From a bacterium (GTDB lineage: Bacteria > Bacteroidota > Bacteroidia > Cytophagales > Cyclobacteriaceae): 64,000 nucleotides of DNA. Location: assembly GCA_024743255.1 (NCBI GenBank), contig JANSWY010000013.1, positions 1-64,000 on the forward strand, in the 5' to 3' direction. Each line of letters opens with the position of its first letter. The stretch's first letter is position 1. The position numbers and the translations under genes are program-made. Of the stretch, positions 35,648-45,312 are shown piece after piece. The notes under the pieces are model-generated. The model made no database searches. It worked only from the letters and a program-made list of their open reading frames with translations, and was not told the origin of the DNA.

Positions 35648-37242
35648 TTCTTTAAGACTTTTATGTGTGAACCTATTTGAAAGTAGCTGATAATTTTATC
35701 ACTCATCAATATATCATAGTAATTAAGCTTTTCTCCAAAGAATGTTGCTTCAGCCTTCTTATCTGTTAATAGGTTTTTGACATCATTTACATTTAACCAA
35801 CCCACAGTTTGATCTAAGCCATAAGGAGAATCATCAGCTCTTATCGTCATACCTATTGCGTAAGGGTTAAGCAGTTTTTCTCCAGATTTTAGATCAAATT
35901 CAGCCTTTTGAGACAGCAAAAAAATGGTTAATGAAAGTGGTGAATACAGGTAGGCCTCATCATCATTATTCTCAAATGGGTCAGCAAATGGATCGTAATC
36001 TGGTTCAACCATTGTTATAGCCTCAGTGTATTCCTCTTTGGTCATTTGCTTTTCCAATGCGTCACTCCAGTAAATTTCTAATTTGCCGGCATCTATTGCT
36101 TCCATTAGATATCTTGATATTTCTTGCCCCTCCTGTACCAGTACATCATTTATTGAATCATATAAGTCGATTCTGGAAATTTGGTTGTTCGTGAATTTTT
36201 TGATTTGTAATTCTGAAGGAATTTGAGCTATTACACCTTTCGGATCATATTCAGGATCTGGGAGACCCATTTTTAGTGTGCCATTTATGGAAATCGTATC
36301 TCTTTCTAACTGATTGGTATATTGATTAACTAAAGGAGTCAATAAGTTGCTCAGAATTGCATCCGAGAAATTTAGAACTTCTGAGTTCTCGTTACCAAAA
36401 TCTGATGTGTTACAGGATACCAGATATTGAATATTGTAGCTACCATAATACCCGTCTGGGTTATAATAAATATCAATTACTGTATTTTTAAATGGAATGC
36501 CCTTAGGTTCTCGAAGCATAATTTCAAACCTTGGATAATCTGAGTATTTATTGCTAAAATTGATATCCAGATCAATAGGGCCATCGTCTTTATGAAACCC
36601 TTTGATTTTGCCTGCTTTGATCAGGGTTATTAATTCATTACCAGCCTTACTTTCAAAGAAATATCGGGAGTGTAAATTCGTGAATCCATTGGAATTCCAA
36701 TAGTAGAATAACTCAGGTTGATACCACAAGTACCCTTCTTCTGAACAGATTTTAGCAAAATCCTCGAACCTGAAGGAAGCCAAGTAAGTTCTCAAACCTG
36801 TGTAGGTGACATACTCAGGAACATATAAGCTGATATAGTTAATTCTTTTATATCGTTTCTTCTTTTTGATTCCAATTGTTTCATCCAAACCAATCATTGA
36901 GATCTCACTGTCTAGATAGTAACTATCTGCATCATCACCCCAATCGTCAAATGGATCTTCTTCAAACCCTGGAATTTGTGTCCTTTTCTTAAATTCATCA
37001 AAACTCAATTCACTTACCTGACTGGAATCCGAAACCTCATAAGCTTGTATTTTGCCCTGTTCTAACGCATCTATTAGTATTCTGGGAATTTCCTCTTGAT
37101 ACTTATGAAAGGATCTGTTTGAGTCATTCTTTAAATCAAAAAAAGTAAGTGTTCTTAGTTGTTCATTCACTTTCTGAACCTTTTGACCAAATATGAATAA
37201 TGGGGACACTAGAAGGATTGCGGTAAGAACTATTCTGGACAT
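35644..37242 (-). CDS. GldN-like exported protein with two related halves
   Basis: The 532-residue product has a signal peptide (IVLTAILLVSPLFIFGQ). It has two related parts, each starting with a segment of the type found in the gliding/type IX secretion protein GldN. These are FFDLKNDSNRSFHKYQEEIPRILIDALEQGKIQAYE near residue 35 and DLYDSINDVLVQEGQEISRYLMEAIDAGKLEIYW near 365, followed in both by acidic linkers with Phe/Asp repeats (PGFEEDPFDDW; PDYDPFADPF). The length is well above that of GldN. A role near the type IX system is inferred from this likeness only. No other gld or por genes are nearby. Confidence 0.55.
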   Translation of the reverse strand: MSRIVLTAILLVSPLFIFGQKVQKVNEQLRTLTFFDLKNDSNRSFHKYQEEIPRILIDALEQGKIQAYEVSDSSQVSELSFDEFKKRTQIPGFEEDPFDDWGDDADSYYLDSEISMIGLDETIGIKKKKRYKRINYISLYVPEYVTYTGLRTYLASFRFEDFAKICSEEGYLWYQPELFYYWNSNGFTNLHSRYFFESKAGNELITLIKAGKIKGFHKDDGPIDLDINFSNKYSDYPRFEIMLREPKGIPFKNTVIDIYYNPDGYYGSYNIQYLVSCNTSDFGNENSEVLNFSDAILSNLLTPLVNQYTNQLERDTISINGTLKMGLPDPEYDPKGVIAQIPSELQIKKFTNNQISRIDLYDSINDVLVQEGQEISRYLMEAIDAGKLEIYWSDALEKQMTKEEYTEAITMVEPDYDPFADPFENNDDEAYLYSPLSLTIFLLSQKAEFDLKSGEKLLNPYAIGMTIRADDSPYGLDQTVGWLNVNDVKNLLTDKKAEATFFGEKLNYYDILMSDKIISYFQIGSHIKVLKN

Positions 37243-37328
37243 GACACAAGCTTTTCTATTAATTTAAATAAATTTCTTCACAGATACTGGGGGAGTATCA
37301 TGGTTGTTGGGTCATCAACTCAGAAGAT

Positions 37329-37841
37329 ATGGAAGAACTTGCAAAATTCAGGAGATTGTTTGATTGCCATTTCACCCCTTTAGTGAAATACTGCTACTAC
37401 ATTACCAAAGACAAAGATCAGTCAAAGGATATAGTTCAGGCCTTCTTTGTTTCTGTATGGAGGGATGGGAAATTATCTGAGATTGAATCCTTTGAAAGGT
37501 TCGCCTATCATGCGGTGAAAAATCGAGCAATTAATTACCTACGGGATTCTAAAAAGTTTGATCGATCTCAATTACCAGAAATTGGTGAGGAGCCAACTAT
37601 TCATCTTGATCCTAATTTCCCAAGATATCTTCTTGAAGCAGCAATTAGAGGGCTTCCTGATAAATGCAGAGAAGTTTTTATGCTGAGCAAATTTGAGGGA
37701 CTTACCTATGAAGAGATAGCAGGAGTTCAAAACCTGTCGGTTAAGACAGTTGAAAAACACATTGGTACAGGCTTACAAAAACTAAAGCTCACATTGGCGC
37801 CATATAAGCACTTGTTTTTGGAATCCAATTTTGAAAAATAG
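37329..37841 (+). CDS. ECF-type RNA polymerase sigma factor
   Basis: This 170-residue protein has region 2 (FTPLVKYCYYITKDKDQSKDIVQAFFVSVWRD, about 14-50) and region 4 (LPDKCREVFMLSKFEGLTYEEIAGVQNLSVKTVEKHIGTGLQKLK, about 108-160). These are typical of Bacteroidota ECF sigma factors that act with FecR-type anti-sigma proteins. The fecR gene follows after 12 bases and the TonB receptor after that, so this is the regulator of its own operon. The signal should come from the receptor through FecR. Confidence 0.94.
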   Translation: MEELAKFRRLFDCHFTPLVKYCYYITKDKDQSKDIVQAFFVSVWRDGKLSEIESFERFAYHAVKNRAINYLRDSKKFDRSQLPEIGEEPTIHLDPNFPRYLLEAAIRGLPDKCREVFMLSKFEGLTYEEIAGVQNLSVKTVEKHIGTGLQKLKLTLAPYKHLFLESNFEK

Positions 37842-37853
37842 ACCCAACAGATA

Positions 37854-38696
37854 ATGGAAAATAAAACAGATCAGGAGTTTGATCGAAAAATAATGGAGTT
37901 GGATATCATGTCAAATGACCTTGTTTCTGAAAATGAAAAGGAGTTGGCATGGAAGGATATTTTAAATGAAATAGAACCCAAAACCAACCGCAGACCAATG
38001 ATATATTGGTTAAGTGCTGCCGCGGTAGTATTACTTTTTACAGTTGGTTATTTGTTGAATCAATCAAAGTCAAATAGTTATAAGACCTCTGTAAATGAAA
38101 TACTGGCCGTAAACCTGAAAGATGGTTCCCAGGTATCGATAAATGGGAATAGTCAATTGACACTTGATGAGGATTTTGGAGAGGAGGAAAGAAAAGTTAG
38201 TTTGGTTGGAGAAGCATTTTTTAATATCAACCGGGATGAGGCAAAACCATTTGTAATATCTACAAAAAATGGGGCTGTAACTGTTTTGGGTACATCATTT
38301 AACGTGATCGCTCTCAATGGCAAAACAGTTGTGTCCGTCAGATCAGGTTTGGTCAAATTGGAATCTGAATCAGGGGAAGTTCACCTTTCTCAAAATGAAA
38401 AAGCATGGATTCAGGAAGATGGCAGGATTACGAAACTAAACTGGAATCAGAATGACTACTCATGGTACACAGGAGTATTAGAATTTAAGGGGGAGTCACT
38501 GGTTGAGATTTCAGATAAGCTGAATGGCCTTTTCAAGAAGAAGGTGAAAGTTGCTAGTGCTATTGAGAACTGCACAATCTCCGCCAAGATAGAGTTTGAG
38601 ACAATTGAAGATGTTTTGGATATCATAACTGAAACCCTTGAATTGAGCTGGAGAATGGATGGTGACACGATAATCATAGATGGAGATGCGTGCTAG
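37854..38696 (+). CDS. FecR-type anti-sigma factor
   Basis: The 280-residue protein has a cytoplasmic N-terminus of about 65 residues, one transmembrane helix (IYWLSAAAVVLLFTVGYLL, about 50-69) and the periplasmic FecR domain (VNLKDGSQVSINGNSQLTLDEDF, GEAFFNINRDEAKPFVI, VLGTSFNV, VRSGLVKLES). A DUF4974-type C-terminal part follows (VEISDKLNGLFKKKVKVA). It holds the sigma factor inactive until the TonB receptor signals. It overlaps the receptor gene by 17 bases. Confidence 0.94.
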   Translation: MENKTDQEFDRKIMELDIMSNDLVSENEKELAWKDILNEIEPKTNRRPMIYWLSAAAVVLLFTVGYLLNQSKSNSYKTSVNEILAVNLKDGSQVSINGNSQLTLDEDFGEEERKVSLVGEAFFNINRDEAKPFVISTKNGAVTVLGTSFNVIALNGKTVVSVRSGLVKLESESGEVHLSQNEKAWIQEDGRITKLNWNQNDYSWYTGVLEFKGESLVEISDKLNGLFKKKVKVASAIENCTISAKIEFETIEDVLDIITETLELSWRMDGDTIIIDGDAC

Positions 38697-41271
38697 TTTA
38701 TTGATTTTGCTTTTATTGACTGTCGGCAAAGTTGCTTTTAGTCAATCCAGCATGGATAATTCCATGTTGTTCAAAGATTTCATCGCATATATAGATGAAA
38801 ACTCAGACTACCGATTTTCTTATCCTGATGATATAAAGAATAAAAGGTTAATCATTAATGAAAGAATAAATATTAATGATCCTGATTCATTTAAAGAGTT
38901 TTTGGAGAGCGCTGGTATCGCTATTAAAGTCAGGAAGAATCTTTTGATTTTTAAGAAGGTTAAAGTTTTTGAGGAACCTGTCATTTCAGAACAGCAAAAC
39001 GAAGTTCAAAATAGAGTAGTTTCTGGTTTTGTGAGAGATGGGAATTCAGGAGAAAGCCTAATTGGGGCACATGTTATTGATATTGCAACTGGTCGTGGAG
39101 TAACCACTAACTTATACGGTTTCTTCAGTTTGACCCTAACGGGAGATACTATTGAAGTAAGCTTCATAGGCTATGAACCTCAACGAATAGTAGCAAAACC
39201 AGGTGTTTCAGATTACGAGTTTGGTTTAATTCCATCAACTAAAATGCTTTCTGAAGTAGTTATTACCAGTGAAAGAGAAATTCATGAAGTAACAGAGATG
39301 AGTAAGGTCACTCTTCAGCCGGAAAAGATTAAAAAACTGCCAGTATTCATGGGTGAAACTGATGTAATGAAGACTCTTCAGCTATTACCGGGAGTTCAAT
39401 CAGGAAATGAAGGTTCATCTGGAATCTATGTCAGGGGAGGTGGACAAGATCAGAATCTTATTTTGTTGGATGGTGTACCTGTTTATAACGCCAATCATCT
39501 ATTCGGCTTCTTTTCAGTATTCAATGCAGATGCAATCAATCAGGTTTCCTTGATTAAAGGCGGTTTTCCAGCCAGGTATGGTGGCAAGCTTTCTTCAGTC
39601 ATTGATATTCAAATGAAAGAAGGAAATATGAATGAATTTGAAGGAGAAGGAGCGGTTGGATTGATTGCTTCAAAACTGACACTAAGTGGCCCGATTAATC
39701 AAGGCAAGACTTCTTTTATGGTTTCAGGGAGAAGGACTTACATAGATGCTTTGACAGTTCCGTTAATGAAATGGTCCGGTGCAGATAGGGTTTTTGGATA
39801 TAATTTCTGGGATCTTAATGCCAAAATTAACCACATCGCCAACCCAAAAGATCGGTTCTATTTAAGCTTCTATTCTGGTAGAGATAAATTCTATAATGAC
39901 TACAAATTCAACCAAATAGCAGACATCAATGAGAAAGAACATTCAAATATTAACTGGGGCAATATCACATCAGCTTTCAGATGGAATAGAAGGTTTACAG
40001 ATCGCTTGTTTGGTAATCTAACCGCTACCTACAGTAGATATCGGTTTGAGTTGGAAACGATTTTAGATTATAACTACGGTGAGTCTGTTGAATCCCCAGA
40101 CCTGTATAGGGAGAACGATTACTTCTCAAATATCCAGGACCTGGGTGTTAAAATGGATTTTGATTATTTTTTGAATAATAATCATCAAGTGAAATTTGGT
40201 GTAAATGCGATCAACCATCAGTTAAAACCAGGTATATCCAGCTTCAGATCTCATACAGAAACTGATACAACTTTTGGATCTACCAAAGTTGATCTGAATG
40301 AGTTTTATGCATACCTGGAGGATGAATTCAAATTATTCAATTCAACTAGCTTGAATGTAGGGCTTCACTTCTCGGGAGCTGAGGTGGCTTCAAGGAATTA
40401 CTTTTATCTACAACCTAGAATCTCATTGAATCAAAAAGTCGCTAAAAACTGGTCAGTCAAAGCGTCATATGCGAGGATGGCCCAATACATTCATCTGTTA
40501 GTGAACTCAGGAGTTGGGTTGCCAACTGATCTCTGGGTGCCGAGTACTGATTTGGTGAAACCTCAAGTTTCTGACCAGATTGCATTAGGCGTGGCATCTA
40601 CGTTTATAGGAATGGAAGTGTCGGTTGAAGGTTACTATAAATGGATGGATAATTTGATCGAGTACAAAGAAGGTGCTGGGTTTCTGGATATAGATAGCGA
40701 ATGGGAACATAAGGTAGAATTTGGGAAGGGAGATAGTTACGGGGTTGAATTGTTTGTTCAGAAGAAAGTTGGAAGGTCGACTGGATGGGTAGGATATACC
40801 TGGTCAAAGACAACAAGGGAGTTTCCTAATTTGAATTTTGGAAAGCCATTTCCATATAGATATGATCGAAGGCATGACATTTCAGTCGTCTATAACTACG
40901 AGTTGAATAAAAGAATCAATGTAAGTGGTGTCTGGGTGTATGGAACCGGTAATGCAATTACGCTACCAACAGCTAGTATTCCTAAAGCCACATGGGACTC
41001 AAGCGGCCCGTCTTATGAGGAATTTGTGAAACAATACCCAGGCCGAAACTCCACCAGAATGCAAGATTATCACCGTTTGGATTTGAGTATTAGTTTTAAG
41101 AAACAGAAGAGATGGGGAGAAAGGTCGTGGGTTTTTGGAGTGTACAATGCCTATAGCAGACAGAATCCAACATTCATTGATTTTGATGACACAAAACCCA
41201 ATGAAAAACAATTCAAAAAAATCAGTTTGTTTCCAATAATTCCTAATGTCAGCTATCAGTTTAAATTCTAA
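38680..41271 (+). CDS. TonB-dependent receptor with STN and carboxypeptidase-like domains
   Basis: This 863-residue outer membrane receptor begins with a signal peptide (LLILLLLTVGKVAFSQ). An STN-type signalling domain follows (about 25-95: DFIAYIDENSDYRFSYPDDI, ending VRKNLLIFKK), which contacts FecR in the periplasm. Next come a carboxypeptidase-regulatory-like fold (VVSGFVRDGNSGESLIGAHV, GFFSLTLTGDTIEVSFIGYE) and the plug domain (LPVFMGETDVMKTLQLLPGVQ, IYVRGGGQDQNLILLDGVPVYN). A 22-strand barrel ends in SYQFKF. The STN domain makes it a transducer-type receptor, fitting the sigma/FecR genes. The imported substrate is unknown. Confidence 0.94.
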   Translation: MEMRASLLILLLLTVGKVAFSQSSMDNSMLFKDFIAYIDENSDYRFSYPDDIKNKRLIINERININDPDSFKEFLESAGIAIKVRKNLLIFKKVKVFEEPVISEQQNEVQNRVVSGFVRDGNSGESLIGAHVIDIATGRGVTTNLYGFFSLTLTGDTIEVSFIGYEPQRIVAKPGVSDYEFGLIPSTKMLSEVVITSEREIHEVTEMSKVTLQPEKIKKLPVFMGETDVMKTLQLLPGVQSGNEGSSGIYVRGGGQDQNLILLDGVPVYNANHLFGFFSVFNADAINQVSLIKGGFPARYGGKLSSVIDIQMKEGNMNEFEGEGAVGLIASKLTLSGPINQGKTSFMVSGRRTYIDALTVPLMKWSGADRVFGYNFWDLNAKINHIANPKDRFYLSFYSGRDKFYNDYKFNQIADINEKEHSNINWGNITSAFRWNRRFTDRLFGNLTATYSRYRFELETILDYNYGESVESPDLYRENDYFSNIQDLGVKMDFDYFLNNNHQVKFGVNAINHQLKPGISSFRSHTETDTTFGSTKVDLNEFYAYLEDEFKLFNSTSLNVGLHFSGAEVASRNYFYLQPRISLNQKVAKNWSVKASYARMAQYIHLLVNSGVGLPTDLWVPSTDLVKPQVSDQIALGVASTFIGMEVSVEGYYKWMDNLIEYKEGAGFLDIDSEWEHKVEFGKGDSYGVELFVQKKVGRSTGWVGYTWSKTTREFPNLNFGKPFPYRYDRRHDISVVYNYELNKRINVSGVWVYGTGNAITLPTASIPKATWDSSGPSYEEFVKQYPGRNSTRMQDYHRLDLSISFKKQKRWGERSWVFGVYNAYSRQNPTFIDFDDTKPNEKQFKKISLFPIIPNVSYQFKF

Positions 41272-41274
41272 CAA

Positions 41275-42189
41275 ATGAGAAGATTACTATATATCATATG
41301 TGCAGTGTTTATAGCTCAGAGCTGCGAAACACCAATAGATCCCAAGTTGCCAGAAAATGGAAGTGATGTAGTTGTTTACTCATTCTACAGACCTGATTCA
41401 AGAATTCAAATGGATGTGTTTAACGCAATCCCAATCTTAGATGTAAATAGCTTTCAAAGATTAGAAAATCTAGAGGTTAGGTTAAATGTTAATGGGGATT
41501 TTCAGGAAGTGCTCTTAGAGGAAAATGGATCGTACATATCGTCAATATTACCGGAAGAAGGCGATACATATTCTTTCGAATTAATGAGTGAAGATGGATT
41601 GGTAAGTGCCTCCAGTTACATACCGGAATCAGTTGAGATATTGAATGCAACTTTGTCCAGAGAATTGGTGGATATCAATATCGGGGAATATGGATATCCA
41701 GCGGAAGTGACTTTTCAAGATCCTGCGGGAGTTAGCAATTACTATTCTTTGGAGGTGTTTGTAGAAGAGTGCTCTGTTGGTTGCAGCAATCAAACAATTG
41801 AAGGAGAATTGAACGAAGTGTTAATAGAAGATCTTGATGTTGATACTGGAGGGACTACTGATGTAATAATTGGAGGAGGACCAGAGGCAATTGATGGTTT
41901 CAGATACCTTTATTTTGAAGATGACAGTTTTGATGGTGAAGTTTTTACGTTCAACTTTTATATTATTCCAACGATTCTCAATTTTGATAGAAGCGATGAT
42001 GTCAAGGTGCGGTTTGTCTTAAAATCATTAACCAAAGAATACTTCGATTACCTAGTCACTTCAGATTATCAGCTGACCCTGGAGGAAGAGGGATCTTTAT
42101 CGGAACCAGTTCAGATTTCTACCAATATCAATAATGGGATGGGTGTGTTTGCGGGATACAATTATAATGTCTACTCATTGCAACCATAG
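41275..42189 (+). CDS. DUF4249 lipoprotein, partner of the TonB receptor
   Basis: The 304-residue product has a lipoprotein signal (LLYIICAVFIAQSCETPID) with the modified Cys near residue 17. The rest has the DUF4249 pattern: an early CETPIDPKLPENGSDVVVYSF, a beta-rich middle, and LTKEYFDYLVTSDYQ with EPVQISTNINNGMGVFAGYN near the end. DUF4249 proteins nearly always follow TonB receptors of this type and are assumed to help with substrate capture at the surface. The gene starts 3 bases after the receptor stop and completes the operon. Confidence 0.9.
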   Translation: MRRLLYIICAVFIAQSCETPIDPKLPENGSDVVVYSFYRPDSRIQMDVFNAIPILDVNSFQRLENLEVRLNVNGDFQEVLLEENGSYISSILPEEGDTYSFELMSEDGLVSASSYIPESVEILNATLSRELVDINIGEYGYPAEVTFQDPAGVSNYYSLEVFVEECSVGCSNQTIEGELNEVLIEDLDVDTGGTTDVIIGGGPEAIDGFRYLYFEDDSFDGEVFTFNFYIIPTILNFDRSDDVKVRFVLKSLTKEYFDYLVTSDYQLTLEEEGSLSEPVQISTNINNGMGVFAGYNYNVYSLQP

Positions 42190-42250
42190 TATTTAGAAAC
42201 ATATGTGCGCATTTATGCAACTTTCATAAGAATGATTCAGTCCTTATTGT

Positions 42251-43381
42251 ATGATTGAATTGCTAGGAATCAATGGCGTAGTTGTTGCAATAGCTTTTGG
42301 TTTGCTTCAGGGTACGGCAATTATTGTCTTGTATCTCTTCAAAAGAAAAACAGCTAAACACAGATATCTAATCATGTTTTTAGCGACACTGCTTTTCGTT
42401 CAATTGTATTCCTTTTTTATTGCTTCTGGTTGGATGCTCAATTTCACTTGGTTGTTAAATACTAATGTACCGTTTACCCTGATTTTGGCGCCTGTGGCTT
42501 TGTTTTACACTTATGAGTTGTTGGGAGTAAAAATCAAACCCGGTGTTCTGATTCTTCACCTACTTCCGGCAGTTTTATACTTTGTGTATTCGTTCAATTT
42601 CTTCCTACAAAGCGATGCTTATAAATTCAATATCATCAATCAAATGATAGATGCGGGATTGCCTGCCAGACCTTACACTAAGACATTTCCTTCAGATCCT
42701 TGGGATCTCCAGGGGTGGGTAGTTGTTGAATTGATTTCTTTACAGCTTTTGGTTTACGGTATCTATGGGGCTGGATTTGTGATTAGATTTAAAGACAAAA
42801 TTTCTAATATCCAGAAATCTTGGACAATTTTCTTAAACATTATCTTGATTGGAGCAGGAATCACATTGTTTCTATCAGAGGGTGGTGTGGTCAATGGGTA
42901 CGTTTTCTTTGAAAGTCCATTTCCGAGATTTTCGGGGGATGTATTTAGTACACTGGCTTTATACAGCATGACACTTTATTTGATTTTTAATCCAGATATT
43001 TTGACGGTTGGACAAAAGAAGTATTCCAAATCTTCTTTGAGTACCGACTATATAAAAGCAAAACACCACCAACTGATTAAGTTGTTTGATGAAGAAAAAT
43101 TATATCTGACCCCAGGATTTAACTTGGACATGCTTTCAGCTGAATCTGGTATAAGTAAGCATCATATATCGCAAATATTGAATGCGGAAGAAGGAATGTC
43201 CTTTCTGGATCTAACAAACCAATACAGGATAAAAGAGGCGCAGGAAATACTCAGTGAATCTCAATTTATAAAGATGGAGGTACTTGCCAACCAACTTGGT
43301 TATCGCTCAAAGTCTTCATTTTTCAATGCCTTCAAAAAAATCACAAACACCACTCCAGGGGCGTATCAGCAGTCAGTTTGA
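42251..43381 (+). CDS. AraC-family regulator with membrane-embedded N-terminus
   Basis: The 376-residue protein has six to seven hydrophobic segments in the first 250 residues (from NGVVVAIAFGLLQGTAIIVLYLF to DVFSTLALYSMTLYLIF). A cytoplasmic AraC-type DNA-binding domain follows with both helix-turn-helix units (NLDMLSAESGISKHHISQILN and MEVLANQLGYRSKSSFFNAFKKITNTTPGAYQQ). Such proteins sense a signal in or across the membrane and act directly on DNA. It lies next to the TonB operon and an S41 peptidase gene; its target is not known. Confidence 0.92.
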   Translation: MIELLGINGVVVAIAFGLLQGTAIIVLYLFKRKTAKHRYLIMFLATLLFVQLYSFFIASGWMLNFTWLLNTNVPFTLILAPVALFYTYELLGVKIKPGVLILHLLPAVLYFVYSFNFFLQSDAYKFNIINQMIDAGLPARPYTKTFPSDPWDLQGWVVVELISLQLLVYGIYGAGFVIRFKDKISNIQKSWTIFLNIILIGAGITLFLSEGGVVNGYVFFESPFPRFSGDVFSTLALYSMTLYLIFNPDILTVGQKKYSKSSLSTDYIKAKHHQLIKLFDEEKLYLTPGFNLDMLSAESGISKHHISQILNAEEGMSFLDLTNQYRIKEAQEILSESQFIKMEVLANQLGYRSKSSFFNAFKKITNTTPGAYQQSV

Positions 43382-43468
43382 GTATTTTCCAATTGGATTG
43401 AACTGAGTTTGAACAGATGTCAGGTTTAATTTGTGACCGTTCACCTATCTATGGGAGAAAAAAAGGTT

Positions 43469-44701
43469 ATGAAAAAGCTCATATTAAAACTCTCATTAGT
43501 TTTCATGTTCTCAGGTGCATGTTTATCCCAGAATCTTTCAAAGGAAGAATGGTTAGAGGATATCCAGTATCTAGATAAGAAGATTGAAAAGCAATTTGTG
43601 TCATTTGATCCAACAGTGAAATCAAACTTTAAAACCGAGATCGATCAATTGAAGAAGAAAGTTGGTGAACTTAAAGATTATCAAATCGCTTGCGAAATAA
43701 TGCGTTTGATGTCGTTACTAAAGGATGGTCACTCAGAGCTCAATATAGGCCATGCGAATGTTGGTTTCATCAAACTACCGTTGTTACTGTATTTCTTTGA
43801 GGATTCACTATATGTCATTGCAGCCCATCAACAATATCAGAATTTGATAGGTAAACCAATATCCCATTTTAATGGCATGACAACTTCAAAAGTCTTTGAA
43901 ACACTAAAAAAGAGAATGTCTGCCGATAACGATATGGAATATCTCCATGCGGCTCCAGGTTATTTGATTCTACCTCAATTACTGGAATGTATTGGTATAT
44001 CTGGTGATCCAGGAAAAGTGAAATTATCTGTAGGTGGTGAAACCGTGGAGCTTACAGGTATTTCAAGAGATCAATATAATAATGGTAAGTGGTCTACAAC
44101 TCATAGTATTAATTCGATAGAAAGACCATTATATCTTTCTGGCTATGATAAATACTATTGGCACAAGTATCTGGATGTTGAAAAGACCATGTATTTTAAT
44201 TTCAGAAGGGTTAATAACCAAAAAGAAGAAGAATCGATTAAGAAATACATCAAGGGACTATTTGACGAAATAGACCAGGTAAAACCAGAAAAACTGATCA
44301 TTGATTTCAGACTTAATAATGGAGGTAATTACGGCTTAAGTAGACCTTTAATTGATGCAATAGTGGAAAGATCATGGTTGAATCAGTCCGGTAAGATTTG
44401 GGTGGTGAATGGAAGAAGAACATTCTCCGCAGCTTCGGTTGCAACTATTTATTTAAAAACTGAGACAGAGGCAATTATAGTGGGAGAACCAGGCCGAACT
44501 CATCCTAACTGGTCTGACAATAACGAATACATGAATCTCCCAAATAGTAATTACTTACTGGAATATACGACCAGAATAAAAGAGCACTGGCCTGAAAAGC
44601 CTGATTTAGACAGAATTCCTGTTGATGTATACATACCACCTAGTTTTGAAGCATACCAATCGGGAGAAGATGTAGTGATGTCCTATATTTTGAAACAGTA
44701 A
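43469..44701 (+). CDS. S41-family peptidase (C-terminal processing protease type)
   Basis: From the ATG at 43469 the protein is 410 residues with a signal peptide (LILKLSLVFMFSGACLSQ). The S41 catalytic core is at the C-terminal end: KLIIDFRLNNGGNYGLSRPL, then GRRTFSAASVATIYLKT with the probable catalytic serine in the FSAA stretch, and VGEPGRTHPNW. The N-terminal 200 residues contain helical segments but no clear PDZ motif. The upstream in-frame extension from 43433 has no signal-like end and is not used. It ends at a strong terminator shared with the opposed barrel gene. Confidence 0.88.
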   Translation: MKKLILKLSLVFMFSGACLSQNLSKEEWLEDIQYLDKKIEKQFVSFDPTVKSNFKTEIDQLKKKVGELKDYQIACEIMRLMSLLKDGHSELNIGHANVGFIKLPLLLYFFEDSLYVIAAHQQYQNLIGKPISHFNGMTTSKVFETLKKRMSADNDMEYLHAAPGYLILPQLLECIGISGDPGKVKLSVGGETVELTGISRDQYNNGKWSTTHSINSIERPLYLSGYDKYYWHKYLDVEKTMYFNFRRVNNQKEEESIKKYIKGLFDEIDQVKPEKLIIDFRLNNGGNYGLSRPLIDAIVERSWLNQSGKIWVVNGRRTFSAASVATIYLKTETEAIIVGEPGRTHPNWSDNNEYMNLPNSNYLLEYTTRIKEHWPEKPDLDRIPVDVYIPPSFEAYQSGEDVVMSYILKQ

Positions 44702-44710
44702 TAAACAAAA

Positions 44711-44736
44711 AAAGTCCTCACGCAGTGAGGACTTTC
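44711..44736. terminator. Bidirectional terminator
   Basis: AAAGTCCTCAC (44711-44721) pairs perfectly with GTGAGGACTTT (44725-44735) around a three-base loop, with A and T runs on either side. It separates the convergent S41 peptidase and barrel genes. Confidence 0.85.
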
Positions 44737-44757
44737 TAAACGTTGTTGATTGGAAGT

Positions 44758-45312
44758 TTAGAATGCAAATCCTATAGCAAAATGTAACTCAGGAGAGAAA
44801 CCTTCAAATAGGTCTTCACTTTCAAATGAATCGCCATCTCCTTCTTTTACATTGAGATTAAAGTCTGAATATTTTCCTCCGAATGCCAGGTCAATAATGA
44901 AGTTTTCATTTTTACCCATTAACCACTGCATACCAGCTTTAGCACCAGCTCTGTATATGTTTAATGCTCCTTTGAAACCCGAGTCACCATCTTTTACTGT
45001 AAAGTTGTTGTACTTCATGAATGGAGCTACATAAAATCCGTCCATAGCATTTTTGTTAACATAAAATCTGAATTCCGGTACAAGACCCAGTCCTGAAAAG
45101 CTGTCTCCACTGTTGTTAAAACTGAAGTAAGAAACTCCTAACTGAGCTGAAGTGGATTCAGAAAATTTTCTTTCATAGTTTACTTTTCCTAACCCTACAA
45201 TTAGTCCTAGAGGGTTTGCTTTAAATGCGTTGTTTTTACTTGAACCGTCCTGTGCGAATACTGCTGATGAACCAAGAATAAAAAGTGCGATAATTAATGT
45301 GAGTTTTTTCAT
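44758..45312 (-). CDS. Outer membrane beta-barrel protein
   Basis: The 184-residue product has a signal peptide (LTLIIALFILGSSAVFAQ) and a mature part with alternating strands: FKANPLGLIVGLGKVNYERKF, STSAQLGVSYFSFN, GLGLVPEFRFYV, FYVAPFMKYNNF. It closes with FSPELHFAIGFAF, ending in phenylalanine as outer membrane barrels usually do. It resembles small eight-stranded barrels such as those in the DUF3575 group. The function is not known. The 370 bases upstream contain no other gene. Confidence 0.82.
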   Translation of the reverse strand: MKKLTLIIALFILGSSAVFAQDGSSKNNAFKANPLGLIVGLGKVNYERKFSESTSAQLGVSYFSFNNSGDSFSGLGLVPEFRFYVNKNAMDGFYVAPFMKYNNFTVKDGDSGFKGALNIYRAGAKAGMQWLMGKNENFIIDLAFGGKYSDFNLNVKEGDGDSFESEDLFEGFSPELHFAIGFAF

